Assembly (NCBI GenBank): GCA_947471745.1
Contig: CANJKZ010000825.1
Span: 744,001-808,000 of the forward strand
Length of the DNA stretch: 64,000 nt
Direction of reading: 5' to 3'
Origin: Closterium sp. Naga37s-1
Lineage: Eukaryota; Streptophyta; Zygnematophyceae; Desmidiales; Closteriaceae
Of this stretch, positions 10,125 to 22,200 are shown one piece after another. Numbering within the stretch: the stretch's first letter is position 1; the number at the start of each line of letters is the position of its first letter. Position numbers and translations under genes: made by a program. The notes below the pieces were generated by a model. The model saw only the letters and a program-made list of their open reading frames with translations, did no database searches and was not told the DNA's origin.

Positions 10125-11427
10125 CGTTTTGAGCTTAGCGGGGACAGGTACCTGGACCGATCCGCTTTCTGGGGACGAGTAGCGCTTTCTGCGCACAGTT
10201 TCCGCAAAACAGTGGGCTAGGGTGGGACAGTTATTGTTCAAGTTAGGGACTCGAGCTCTCAATGAGCCACGTGTCTCACTTTTCACAGAGTTCACTGTAG
10301 ATATTCAATCACAGATTCCCTACGGCTCTGGCTTGTCATTTCTACCCAAAATAATTCACGCGGAAGAGTCGTTTAGCTAGCTCATTTGCGCTAGCGGCGC
10401 TAAACGACGCTACCGGGAACAATAGTGACAGGGCATAAAAAAAAAAACCCCTAGGGAACCTTGACGCATTTTTGGGAGGGATCAACCGTAAACACGGGAA
10501 AGGGCATTGTTTTTTAGGTTGATGCCTCCCCGAGTCGCATCCCTTTCCGATTGGGTTTTAGGTTTTTTGGGTCAGGGGGTGCAATATACCGTATGGCCCC
10601 GGATATAGGCGCCGTCCGATTAAAGGCGCCGGCGCTTCTATATGGAGCATGACGCTTATGGCCGAAACTCGATTATAAGCGCCCCCCCCCTGGAAAACCT
10701 TTACTTATTATAAGCGCACGTACATTTTGAAATTATAAATCTGTTTAAAACAGTAACGAGATTCATTTTCGCAGCGAGCCAAATTTCATATTCGCTTCGT
10801 TTGACTCGCGAAGACATGACTGGCTGCGCGTCCAATCAGGATGTGCTGGCATGCCTGCAAAGTGAGGTGAACTTGCTGGTGTGCAGGAAGCAGAATCGCT
10901 TGCGCGCGATTCTGCTTTGTGACGCTATATTATTTCGACTCGTTTGAAATGGCATCAATGAAAGGTACAGTTCGGTACCCTAAAAACATAAATGTGTATT
11001 TGTCATTATATAAGCGCATGCGCTTATGCCCGAAACTCAATTATAAGCGCCCCCCTTGAAATAAATCAATTTTATTATAAGCGCATATGCGCTACTATCC
11101 GGGGTGATACGGTATATTGCCACATTTTATCAGGGTTTCGGGTTCAATATACAGGTTTGGAAACAGTGGTTTGACGAGCCACCCGGAACGTGGGCAGGAC
11201 TCGGTAGAAAAGACAAGCAGGCGCAGTGCAGAATCTGTGATTGTTGATCTATAGTGAGCGAGCTGTGTAGGATGTGACACGTGGCTCATCGAGAGCTCGA
11301 GTCCCTAACTTGAACGATAACTGTCCCCCCCTAGCCCACTGTTTTGCGGAAACTGTTCGCAGAAAGCGCTGTCTGGCCCCCGAAAACGGAGGGGTCCAGA
11401 TACCTGTCCCCGCTAAGCTGAAAACCC
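10125..11427. mobile_element. Long inverted repeat (foldback or Mutator-like), about 195-bp arms
   Basis: The arm at 10125-10318 reappears as its reverse complement at 11230-11427. Blocks GCTTAGCGGGGACAGGT, TTTCCGCAAAACAGTGGGCT, CAAGTTAGGGACTCGAGCTC and GAGCCACGTGT are shared almost exactly. Such long inverted arms are typical of Mutator-like or foldback elements. The outer ends decay gradually and I could not identify a target duplication, so the class is open. No transposase lies between the arms. A pogo-family MITE (10589-11112) sits in the spacer. Confidence 0.7.
10589..11112. mobile_element. MITE of the pogo-like family
   Basis: Ends CCGTATGGCCCCGGATA and, on the other strand, CCGTATCACCCCGGATA match the ends of the pogo element at 5498-10078. 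TA dinucleotides flank it (10587-10588 and 11113-11114). The same TTATAAGCGC boxes recur inside both ends. At 524 bp with no coding sequence it is a non-autonomous derivative that would rely on the related transposase. Confidence 0.85.
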
Positions 11428-12225
11428 GATGACTATTGATGACAGTCAGGGATCGCACGATGGGAGTTCGTTCCACAAAGTTGATGTCACGTGGGAAGAG
11501 AGACCAATCCTGAACGAGGAGCTAATCACGTGGCGACCAACAAGTGGTTACAGCTGTACACGCGGAGAAGAAACGGAGGAAGCACAGTCACGCGCCAGGT
11601 GGGGCCAGGGACTCGCGCGAATTTGAGCTCCATATGAACACTTGCGGAACATGGCGGAATTCTGGTGGTGTGGTGCTGTGCCGCCATATTATCAGCCAAT
11701 CCAGTCTCGATACGGATTCTCAAGCCTCGTTGAGAGGTCCGGCGCTGGTTCCATTATGCCCGAATGGAATGGGATGGGAGCTGTTGAATCTCTGCGCCAA
11801 TTCCCGCCATGCCTTCTTCCCGTAAAGCACCCCTCGGTATCCCTCCCCTCCCTCCCCTCACCAAGCACATAGGCGGGAGAGGGGAACCTCGAGACACTTG
11901 TGGGAGCGCATTTTTCACCCCACTCGCCATTCCCTGTGCCTCGAGAACTCCAACACTCATGAACGGCCATAACTCCAACGGTCGGAAAAGCAGCACCTTG
12001 TTCTTTGATTGCCTAGGTTGCTGGTTACGAAAAAAGCAACTTGCTCGGGACTAGGTTCGACTTGACTGTTTAATCGTCAGTGCGACAACGTCAAGCTCTT
12101 GTCGACATTGCTCTAGGTTGCTACATAGTGCTCGCCAAAAAGCCGAGTCTTGGGTGTGTTAGATATTTTGTGAGAAAGAATTACGAAGCAAGCCCAGCTG
12201 CAGCTTATGCAAACAGTTCATATAC
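11428..12225. other. Upstream region of the GGH gene
   Basis: This stretch holds no recognisable gene. Short open frames on both strands have no family features. It should contain the promoter and 5' untranslated region of the gamma-glutamyl hydrolase gene, but I see no clear TATA box at a useful distance. Confidence 0.4.
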
Positions 12226-15200
12226 ATGGCCTGGAAAGCTCGCAAGACAGTGCTTTTAGTAGCATGTGTGCTTATCGTAGCCCCAGCAGCAGTCCATCCT
12301 GCTTATTCCCATGATCATGATTCCTGGCAGACAAAGCCGAGAAATCGAGACAGAAGCAATGAGGATAACCAACCTCCGAAAAGTCGTCTTTCAAATAGTC
12401 AGCATCACAATGCCAGAGCACCAATGACAGCCGCTTATCGACAGAAGGCTTTCGATGACGATGTAGACAGCAGGGCTGGTACTCGAAGGACAGACACTAG
12501 GAACAATGAGCGTCGTCGTTCCGAAGCTCCTCTTTCTAAGGTTCCTCTTTCCGAAGGTCCTCAGAGCAACGGTCGGGATAATCGGCCACCCAGCGATCTG
12601 TTCAACGGCGATGCGGAACCTTTGACATATCAGCCGTTGATCGGCGTTCTCTCGCAGCCGGGAATTGCTGACAGCGGCGAGATTGCACGGGTATTCAACG
12701 CAACGGAAGAGAACCATTTCGCCAACTTGTCTTATATCGCAGCGTCTTATGTGAAATTCATTGAGGCCGGAGGCGCTAGAGTCGTGCCAATTATTTACAA
12801 CGAGCCGCGCCGCCAGATTTTGAAGAAGCTCCGGCTGGTGAACGGGCTGGTGCTGCCGGGAGGCGACGCGAATAAACAAGGAAGGTTCCTCCGGACCGTG
12901 CGGCGTTTACTGAAGGTGGGCTTGGAAACCGGGCGAGCTGGAGGCAAGGATGGGATGGGATAGCTTGGGAATGGATGGGATGAAGTGGCGTTGGATGGGA
13001 TGTTTGGCGTGGGTTTGGATGGGTTCGTCTGGGTTGGTATGGCAGGGTGTGGGATGGCATGCCATGCCACGCACGAGGGGACGTGTTTTTTTTAGGTTTT
13101 ATTGGATCCAAACGGACCAAAATGCAAGTCCTGTCGATGCTCGAGTTCCTCATTCCAATGCCTTTCGTATTCTGTGTGTGAATTTGTGTGTGCTGCGTGC
13201 ATCCGTGCCTCCCTGCAGATGGCCATGTCATTTAACGACAATGGCGACTATTTCCCTATTTATGCCGAGTGCCTCAGCTTCGAGATGCTCACCATCATTC
13301 TCAGCACGGTGGGTGATCTTGGTCATTACCCCTTTTTACACAGGGTCGTCCAAAATTACGCGCTAGCACTTGAAACCGCCGCCATGTCCCACCTCTGTTG
13401 CCTTGTCCTCCGTTCCGCCATACACAGCGCATGTTACGTCATACACCATCCATGTTATGCCAACACAGTGTATGTGTCATGTGCGTTAGATGTTACATCA
13501 ACACAATGCATGTCACTTGATACATAAGCTGCAATGCGGGTTGTTTGAATGGGTCCAATGTGGTGCAGGGAGGTCGCAAGGTGTTGGAGCCTACCAACGC
13601 CAAGCGGCCCAGCACGCTGCAATTCGTGGGAGAGTGGGCCAAGGACAGAAACATGTTCGCATGGTGGGTTGCGTGCCTGATGGTGGGTTGCTCATTTGCA
13701 TGTTAGAGGCGTATACTTGCATGTCTGGATAAGTATGCATATTAGCTGTTCTTCAGATTCCCATGGAGCTGCAGCAAACACTATTTTCATTCGTTTGTCA
13801 TGGACTCTCATCATCACGCCTTCTGTTCGCGTTACAGGATGCGCCGAAGACTGGTGGATCGGCTGGAGAATGCAAATTAGCTGTCCGTCAGAGTCTGATG
13901 GAAGCTGCAGCACACATAATTTTCATTCCTTTGACACAGATTCTCATTGTCACGCTGTTTCGTTCCTTACAGGATGCGCCGAAGGCTGGTGGATCGACTG
14001 GAGAAAGAAAATCTGACCATGGAGAATCACAAGGTATGTTTCTGTGCCTCGACAATTTGTCACCGGACAATCACAAGGTTTATGGGAGAGGGTTTATTAA
14101 AAAACCTGGTACTGAAAGATGGCATTAATTGTTTCCTGTGGTTCAACAAGGTGTGCTGCGCGCAGCTCCGGTTTCTTTTGAGTCGACTCCGTATTGAAAA
14201 GTCCACATGCGAGGCGAGGAGTGCTGATCTTGGCTAGGCTGCCAGGCTGCCAACGCTGATATTTTGTTTGAGCTTTGACCCTCGTGTGCCCTATTTGCAC
14301 ATGGCAGTACGGGTTGACTCCCGAAACATTCAATGCTGATGAGGGTCTCTCGTCCTTCTTCAACATCCTCACCACCACTGCTGATGAGGATGGCAAGGTG
14401 CGTGTGGTGGTGGTGGTGGTGGTGGTGGTGGTTGTTATTGCTCATGCTTCCCTCCTGCCCATTCTCCAGTCAGCCATGTCTTTTCCCGTGCGCCCATCTC
14501 GCTCTCGTTACTGTCACATGGTAACCTCAACGTGACATACGTCCATCGCCCTCCCTCCATTGCCCTCGCTATCGACAATGCCGCCTGTCCTTCACCGTCC
14601 AACCACCATCCTCCCCTGTTCCATGAGTTCACCATGCTCCCCTCCTCCATTTACGATTGTGACACCAGATATCCCTATCCACAGTGAAGGCCAGGCGTTA
14701 TGCCTGCGCTTCTCATTCATCAACCTCCATTGCCCTTCCACTGTGCTCCCATCCTCCCATCGACGATAGTGCCATCCGTTATACGCCTTTCATTGTGCAG
14801 GCCAAGCTCTACGCCTTCACTTCCCATTCACGACCATCCGCTGTCCCAGGTCTTAGCTAAATCCATCCTTCTCCCGTCCTCCCATCTCATGCGATCCCAA
14901 CACCAGGAGTACATATCAACGGTGGAGGCCAAGAGATACCCCTTCACTGCTCTGCAGTGGCACCCCGAGGTATTGTGCTGAGATTCTGCACCCCGCATGC
15001 TCCCAGTATCTCACCTGGGCGCAGCTTCCTGTGCCTGTTGGTGGCGTTTGTGTCCCTCGATTCCTGGTGTTCTTACATGTCCGTGCATGCGCACACAATT
15101 ACAACAAGCTCCTGTTTCTGCACCCCTCTCTACCCACCCGCCTCTTCGTTTCTTTTGGATCTGCAGAAGAATGCGTATGAGTGGGGCAACCCCATCTTCC

Positions 15201-15940
15201 CGCACTCTTCCGATGCTGTGCAGATCACACATGCAGCCGGCACCTTCTTTGCCAGGTGAGCCTCGCTGCATGTCTCCGTTGCTTCTTCTGATTTTTTTGC
15301 CTCTTTTCTGCCCCTCCTTGGCCCCTCTCCTGCCCTTTACACTGCCTTTTCCTGCCCCTCATCTGCCCCATGTCACATATTTTCCTGGTAGTTTTCCCGC
15401 CCTGTCAGATGCTTGTTGCCAATGCATGCATGGAATGCTCCACAATATCCCACCCACATTCACAAGAAACCACATCCTAATCGTGCGGCTCTCCGCCCAT
15501 CACGGTGCAATGCTCCGGCCGCTCACATAAACCCCTTATTCCACTCTCTCCTGCCGTTGTGAATTCATTAGTGAGGCCCGCAAGTCCAGCCACAAACCAC
15601 GATCAAGGCGCGAGTTGTACCGGTATCTGATATACAACTATGACCCTGTGTTCACAGGAAAAGAAGGGTGAGTACGTTGGCTGGGTAATAAATTCTATGC
15701 ATGTTTGAACCTTTTTATGGAGCACCCAGCAAGGTTACATTGAACGCTTGCACCTTCGCTTATCTTGTCATCCTGCTCTGTTTTTGCAGGTCGTTCCACT
15801 ATGATCAAGCGTACTTATTTCAGTGCAAGAATGCGAGTGACACTATGTGTTTCTTTCCCAAGGATAGACTAGGAACAGTACCCCAGAATATTGTAAATGA
15901 CATGGAAGAAACAAACATTGTAGGAAGGGAAGTGGTATAA
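12226..15940 (+). CDS. GGH: Gamma-glutamyl hydrolase, 9 exons, 474 residues
   Basis: This peptidase of the class I glutamine amidotransferase fold removes gamma-linked glutamates from folate polyglutamates, usually in the vacuole or outside the cell. Exons: 12226-12915, 13219-13308, 13569-13663, 13973-14033, 14308-14397, 14907-14969, 15167-15255, 15572-15667, 15790-15940; all phases agree. Residues 1-28 look like a signal peptide. Residues 30-130 are polar and unlike the family. The hydrolase starts near residue 132 (QPLIGVLSQPG) with YIAASYVKFIE and NGLVLPGG. The likely nucleophile is Cys248 (YAECLSFE) and the catalytic His is His361 (LQWHPE). The nucleophile elbow is odd: plants normally have GTCLGFE, so both glycines are replaced. 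A 135-bp duplication precedes exon 4. Identity is firm; activity is uncertain. Confidence 0.9.
13751..14020 (+). repeat. 135-bp tandem duplication of a GGH intron-exon junction
   Basis: The acceptor site and first 40 bases of exon 4 occur twice, at 13838 and 13973, each with about 95 bases of preceding intron. The upstream copy reads into a TAG stop (about 13880-13882) and has no donor, so only the downstream copy can serve as the exon. It is the first of several partial exon duplications in this window. Confidence 0.85.
14398..14434 (+). repeat. (GTG)n microsatellite at a GGH splice donor
   Basis: About ten GTG triplets follow the donor of exon 5 almost immediately (14402-14431). The run offers many competing GT dinucleotides next to the real donor at 14398. 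Confidence 0.8.
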
Positions 15941-16253
15941 TAGATTAACATGTTTATATCTTTTTGTAGTTCTGTCTATTATATCAATTGTAGTCACAGA
16001 ACGAGATTCCCGGGTGACACTTGCGCAGCCACATCAGTTCCACGTCGGTACGCTTGCCTTTTTCAAAAGCGCACCGTCATCCTTCATGGCAATCTCGAGA
16101 CAAATATTTGTTTGCTATTACATGAACATCCCACCCAAGCCATCAGTCATGATCCTAGAGCATCCCTCATCTGACGCCTCTCTTTAGGAAGATTTGGAAG
16201 TTTTGTTAGACCTTTCGTCCATTGTTATCATCGTCACTGGAAAAGCGTGAGCC
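15941..16253. other. GGH-Obg intergenic region
   Basis: These 313 bases separate two genes on the same strand. They must hold the 3' end of GGH and the promoter of the Obg gene. No element is recognisable. Confidence 0.4.
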
Positions 16254-19200
16254 ATGGCGCTGTGCCGGCAACTCGTTGCTGTTCCGCATACTACGCGCCT
16301 CGTGGTTCTGGATCCGTCTTTAAGTTCCCGGAATTCTGGTCCTTTGTTCCTGCCGTCGCTACCTACAGCGCTAACGGGACGATTTGTAACGAGCAGAGGT
16401 GAGCAGTGCTGCGGTAGGCATAGAGCTCTTAACGTGACAGCGAAGACGTCTAAAGCGAGAAAGAATTCAGCAACGCGGACCAAGCAGCCGAAAAGGACTG
16501 AGAAACGCGTGTCCCGGACGAATGGCGAGTCATGGGATGCCACGTCAGCGGCGTCGGAGCCGGATTTTTCGTGGGCGAGTGGCACAACTGTAGCTTCTTT
16601 AGGTCGCCGTGAGGATGACGTGGACGCGGAAGGGTCTGACGTGGCGACAAGAAGCAGAGCAACAAGGGGTTTACGTGCTGACAACAAGAAAGAGCTTGAA
16701 AATGCAGGTACCGCTTCTGTCGCCGCGGCAGTCGCCGCATCAACCGCCGTCCTTGAAGCTGCACCAGTCGTTCGAGAGGAGGATAAGTCAGAGATAATCG
16801 CAGGCAAGCCCGCTGCTGACGTGGCTAGGGAGCGAGGACAGGATGAGGAAGAGGAAGAGGAAGAAATAGAGGAAGAGGAAGAGGAGTGGGATGAGGATTG
16901 GGAGGAGGAAGAAGATGGAGAGGACGAAGATGTGAGGGTAGAGTTGTGGGAGGGTGATTTACCCCCAATGACGGAGGAGGAGGAGCGGCAGCTGCTTCTA
17001 GAGGCGGAGCGGGAAATCGCGCAACTGGAGGCGGATAAATTGGCGGGAGTTGCGCCCGCGGCGGGACGCATGTTGGACGGTGATTGGCTGCAGGCGGAAG
17101 CGGAGATCGGCGCGGAGGCGGAGATGGGCGCGGGGAAAGCGGAGCGCGGGGAAGTGGCGGAGGCGGGTAAGGGCGCAGGGGAAGAGGCGGGGGGAGCGGT
17201 ATGGAGGGGGAGATTGCGGCGCTGAGGCGGCAGCTGGCGGAGATGGAGAGGGATTTGGCGGAAGCCAAGGCGCGGGAGAGGGCGCAGGCAGCGATTGGAG
17301 AGATTAGGGAACAGGAAAACCCTGAACCCCGGAGTTTTGCGGCTGAACCCTCAGGGCGGATTGGAGAAAGAAAGGCGGGAGCAGTGAGTGTGAGAGACGA
17401 GCGCAACTCGGGATCGGTTCGCGACGAAATAGTGGAGGGAGAGGACAAGGAAGACGAAGAGGAGGAGGAGGAAGAGGACGAGGATGATTTGTCGCATTTG
17501 AGGAGGAAAGAGCAGAGGCGGTTGCGCGAGGAGATGCGGTGGCTGGAAGGGAAGGACGAGGAGGAATGGGAGGGCAACGACGCATCATCATCATCACCAG
17601 CATCAGACGCGGAGCGAAGAGGGTTACCAGCAGTGATGAGATGCTTCGACACGGCGAGGGTTTTCATTAAGGCCGGCGACGGCGGCGACGGAATAGTGGC
17701 GTTCCGCCGGGAGAAATTCGTCCCGGACGGCGGCCCGTCGGGCGGCAACGGCGGGCGGGGCGGCAACGTAATCATTACTGCCGACCCGGCGCTGAACTCC
17801 CTCCTGCCGTTCCGCCGGTCGGTGCACTTCAGGGCGACTCGCGGCGCGCACGGGAAGGGGAGCAACAGGCATGGAGAGGCGGGTCGGGACATAGAGATTA
17901 AAGTCCCTCCGGGGACTATTGTCCGCGAGGTGGTGGGGAGGGGGCCTGTGCGGGATTGGGGGGTGAAGAACGGTGGGGAGGAGTGGGAGGAAGGGGAAGG
18001 GGAGGCGGAGGGGACGCAGCAGGGGGAGGGAGAGGGGCGAGCGCTGCTGGAGTTGGTGCGCGTGGGGCAGAGCGAGGTGCTGCTGGCGGGGGGTAGGGGC
18101 GGACGGGGGAACGCGGCGTTCAAGACTGGGCGTACCAACGCCCCCCAGATCGCGGAGAAGGGGGAGGAGGGGCCAGAAATGTGAGTGCTGTGGGGGAAAC
18201 AGGGGAGGAGGGTAGGGAGGGGGTGGGAATACAAGGGGGTGTGAGGGACAGGGGGGAGAGGGAAGATAGGGGTAGGGGGTAAGGGGATGGGGGAGGGGAC
18301 GATGACCGAAAACCCAAGTCGCCTTGAGTGCGTGCTTTGCTTGTATCTCTCTGCTCCCCCACTCCCTCCCCCACTCCCTCCCCCACTCCCTCCCCCACTC
18401 CATCTCCCACTCCCTCCTTACCGATATGAACGCACGCACCCACGCCTCAGTAACTGCACGGAGCTGCGAGTGTTGGCAGATGCGGGCCTTGTGGGAGCGC
18501 CCAACACTATTGCTGGGTGACACAGTGCAAGCCCCCCGACCCCACAGCCCCCCTCTCTTCCCCCTTTCCACCCTTCCCGTCTCTCCCCAGGTGGGTGCAC
18601 TTTTGAGGCGGCTCAAAATTCCTCTCTGCCCGCTTTCCCGCATCCTCCCCTCTTTCACGAGGTGGGTGCAGCTGGAGCTGCGAGTGGTGGCTGACGTGGG
18701 CATAGTGGGCGCGGCCAACACTCTGTATGGTTATGTTTCACCCCTTCACACCACACATAACCCTTACCCACTCTCCCCCCTCTCCTCTCCCTCTTCTCCC
18801 CAGGTGGGTGCAACTGGAGCTGCGGGTGGTGGCGGATGTGGGTATAGTGGGCGCACCGAATGCCGGCAAGTCAACACTGCTCGCCGCTATCTCTGCTGCA
18901 CGCCCCAAGGTACTTCTCGACCTCCTCTGTGCCTGCCTGTCTTGGGCTCTAGCTTGCCCCGAGGTGGCTGTCTTGGGCTCTAGCTTGCCCCGAGGTGGCT
19001 GTCTTGGGCTCTAGCTTGCCCCGAGGTGGCTGTCTTGGGCTCTAGCTTGGCCCGAGGTGGCTGTCTTGGGCTCTAGCTTGGCCCGAGGTGGCTGTCTTGG
19101 GCTCTAGCTTGCCCCGAGGTGGCTGTCTTGGGCTCTAGCTTGCCCCGAGGTGGCTGTCTTGGGCTCTAGCTTGGCCCGAGGTGGCTGTCTTGGGCTCTAG

Positions 19201-22200
19201 CTTGCCCCGGGGTGGCTGTCTTGGGCTCTAGCTTGCCCCGAGGTGGCTGTCTTGGGCTCTAGCTTGCCCCGAGGTGGCTGTCTTGGGCTCTAGCTTGCCC
19301 CGAGGTGGCTGTCTTGGGCTCTAGCTTGCCCCGAGGTGGCTGTCTTGGGCTCTAGCTTGCCCCGAGGTGGCTGTCTTGGGCTCTAGCTTGGCCCGAGGTG
19401 GCTGTCTTGGGCTCTAGCTTGGCCCGAGGTGGCTGTCTTGGGCTCTAGCTTGGCCCGAGGTGGCTGTCTTGGGCTCTAGCTTGGCCCGAGGTGGCTGTCT
19501 TGGGCTCTAGCTTGGCCCGAGGTGGCTGTCTTGGGCTCTAGCTTGCCCCGAGGTGGCTGTCTTGGGCTCTAGCTTGCCCCGAGGTGGCTGTCTTGGGCTC
19601 TAGCTTGCCCCGAGGTGGCTGTCTTGGGCTCTAGCTTGGCCCGAGGTGGCTGTCTTGGGCTCTAGCTTGGCCCGAGGTGGCTGTCTTGGGCTCTAGCTTG
19701 CCCCGGGGTGGCTGTCTTGGGCTCTAGCTTGCCCCGAGGTGGCTGTCTTGGGCTCTAGCTTGACCCGAGGTGGCTGTCTTGGGCTCTAGCTTGGCCCGAG
19801 GTGGCTGTCTTGGGCTCTAGCTTGCCCCGAGGTGGCTGTCTTGGGCTCTAGCTTGGCCCGAGGTGGCTGTCTTGGGCTCTAGCTTGCCCCGAGGTGGCTG
19901 TCTTGGGCTCTAGCTTGCCCCGAGGTGGCTGTCTTGGGCTCTAGCTTGCCCCGAGGTGGCTGTCTTGGGCTCTAGCTTGCCCCGAGGTGGCTGTCTTGGG
20001 CTCTAGCTTGCCCCGAGGTGGCTGTCTTGGGCTCTAGCTTGCCCCGAGGTGGCTGTCTTGGGCTCTAGCTTGGCCCGAGGTGGCTGTCTTGGGCTCTAGC
20101 TTGGCCCGAGGTGGCTGTCTTGGGCTCTAGCTTGCCCCGAGGTGGCTGTCTTGGGCTCTAGCTTGCCCCGAGGTGGCTGTCTTGGGCTCTAGCTTGCCCC
20201 GAGGTGGCTGTCTTGGGCTCTAGCTTGGCCCGAGGTGGCTGTCTTGGGCTCTAGCTTGGCCCGAGGTGGCTGTCTTGGGCTCTAGCTTGCCCCGGGGTGG
20301 CTGTCTTGGGCTCTAGCTTGCCCCGAGGTGGCTGTCTTGGGCTCTAGCTTGACCCGAGGTGGCTGTCTTGGGCTCTAGCTTGGCCCGAGGTGGCTGTCTT
20401 GGGCTCTAGCTTGCCCCGAGGTGGCTGTCTTGGGCTCTAGCTTGGCCCGAGGTGGCTGTCTTGGGCTCTAGCTTGCCCCGAGGTGGCTGTCTTGGGCTCT
20501 AGCTTGCCCCGAGGTGGCTGTCTTGGGCTCTAGCTTGCCCCGAGGTGGCTGTCTTGGGCTCTAGCTTGGCCCGAGGTGGCTGTCTTGGGCTCTAGCTTGC
20601 CCCGAGGTGGCTGTCTTGGGCTCTAGCTTGCCCCGAGGTGGCTGTCTTGGGCTCTAGCTTGCCCCGAGGTGGCTGTCTTGGGCTCTAGCTTGGCCCGAGG
20701 TGGCTGTCTTGGGCTCTAGCTTGGCCCGAGGTGGCTGTCTTGGGCTCTAGCTTGCCCCGAGGTGGCTGTCTTGGGCTCTAGCTTGGCCCGAGGTGGCTGT
20801 CTTGGGCTCTAGCTTGGCCCGAGGTGGCTGTCTTGGGCTCTAGCTTGCCCCGAGGTGGCTGTCTTGGGCTCTAGCTTGCCCCGAGGTGGCTGTCTTGGGC
20901 TCTAGCTTGCCCCGAGGTGGCTGTCTTGGGCTCTAGCTTGCCCCGAGGTGGCTGTCTTGGGCTCTAGCTTGCCCCGAGGTGGCTGTCTTGGGCTCTAGCT
21001 TGGCCCGAGGTGGCTGTCTTGGGCTCTAGCTTGCCCCGAGGTGGCTGTCTTGGGCTCTAGCTTGGCCCGAGGTGGCTGTCTTGGGCTCTAGCTTGGCCCG
21101 AGGTGGCTGTCTTGGGCTCTAGCTTGCCCCGAGGTGGCTGTCTTGGGCTCTAGCTTGGCCCGAGGTGGCTGTCTTGGGCTCTAGCTTGGCCCGAGGTGGC
21201 TGTCTTGGGCTCTAGCTTGCCCCGAGGTGGCTGTCTTGGGCTCTAGCTTGCCCCGAGGTGGCTGTCTTGGGCTCTAGCTTGGCCCGAGGTGGCTGTCTTG
21301 GGCTCTAGCTTGCCCCGAGGTGGCTGTCTTGGGCTCTAGCTTGGCCCGAGGTGGCTGTCTTGGGCTCTAGCTTGGCCCGAGGTGGCTGTCTTGGGCTCTA
21401 GCTTGCCCCGAGGTGGCTGTCTTGGGCTCTAGCTTGGCCCGAGGTGGCTGTCTTGGGCTCTAGCTTGCCCCGAGGTGGCTGTCTTGGGCTCTAGCTTGCC
21501 CCGAGGTGGCTGTCTTGGGCTCTAGCTTGCCCCGAGGTGGCTGTCTTGGGCTCTAGCTTGCCCCGAGGTGGCTGTCTTGGGCTCTAGCTTGCCCCGAGGT
21601 GGCTAGTCCCGAAGCTCACTTCTGCTCTTTCTGCCTCATCTCTTGGCCTAGGTCAATCTTCTTTACTCCCATCCCCCACCCCTCTTTCATTGCATGCATG
21701 TTTCTTTCATCTCCTCTTCCTCCCCACCCCTAGGTGGCCAACTACCCATTCACCACTGTTGTGCCCAACCTTCAACTCTACCCCCTTGCTCCAGGTGGCG
21801 AACTACCCATTCACCACGCTCGTCCCCAACCTGGGGGTGGTGGCAGTGCCAGGGGGCTTTGACAGCATGGTGTGGGCGGACGTGCCTGGGCTGCTGGAGG
21901 GCTGCTCGCCCCTTTCCCGCCCTCTCACCTCTTGCTTTTCACTTTTCTCTCCTCCTCCCTCTTCCTCCACCCCCACAGGTGGCCAACTACCCATTCACCA
22001 AACTGGTCCCCAACCTGGGCGTGGTGGCGGTGCCAGGGGGCTTTGACAGCATGGTATGGGCGGACGTGCCTGGGCTGCTGGAGGGGGCACACGTGGGGCG
22101 AGGGCTGGGCCACCAATTCCTGAGACACACTGATTGTTGCCGCGTGCTGGTGAGATGACTTGCGCTGTGTGTGATTCTTTTGAGAGGTCTCATCATTGTC

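Noticed and set aside
16184..18721. Long minus-strand Ser/Pro-rich frames opposite Obg exon 1
   Set aside because: They are shadows of the acidic and Gly-rich coding strand, which carries the recognisable protein.
18925..21603. CRISPR-like array
   Set aside because: The 31-bp units are directly adjacent with no unique spacers and lie in a eukaryotic intron. It is a minisatellite.
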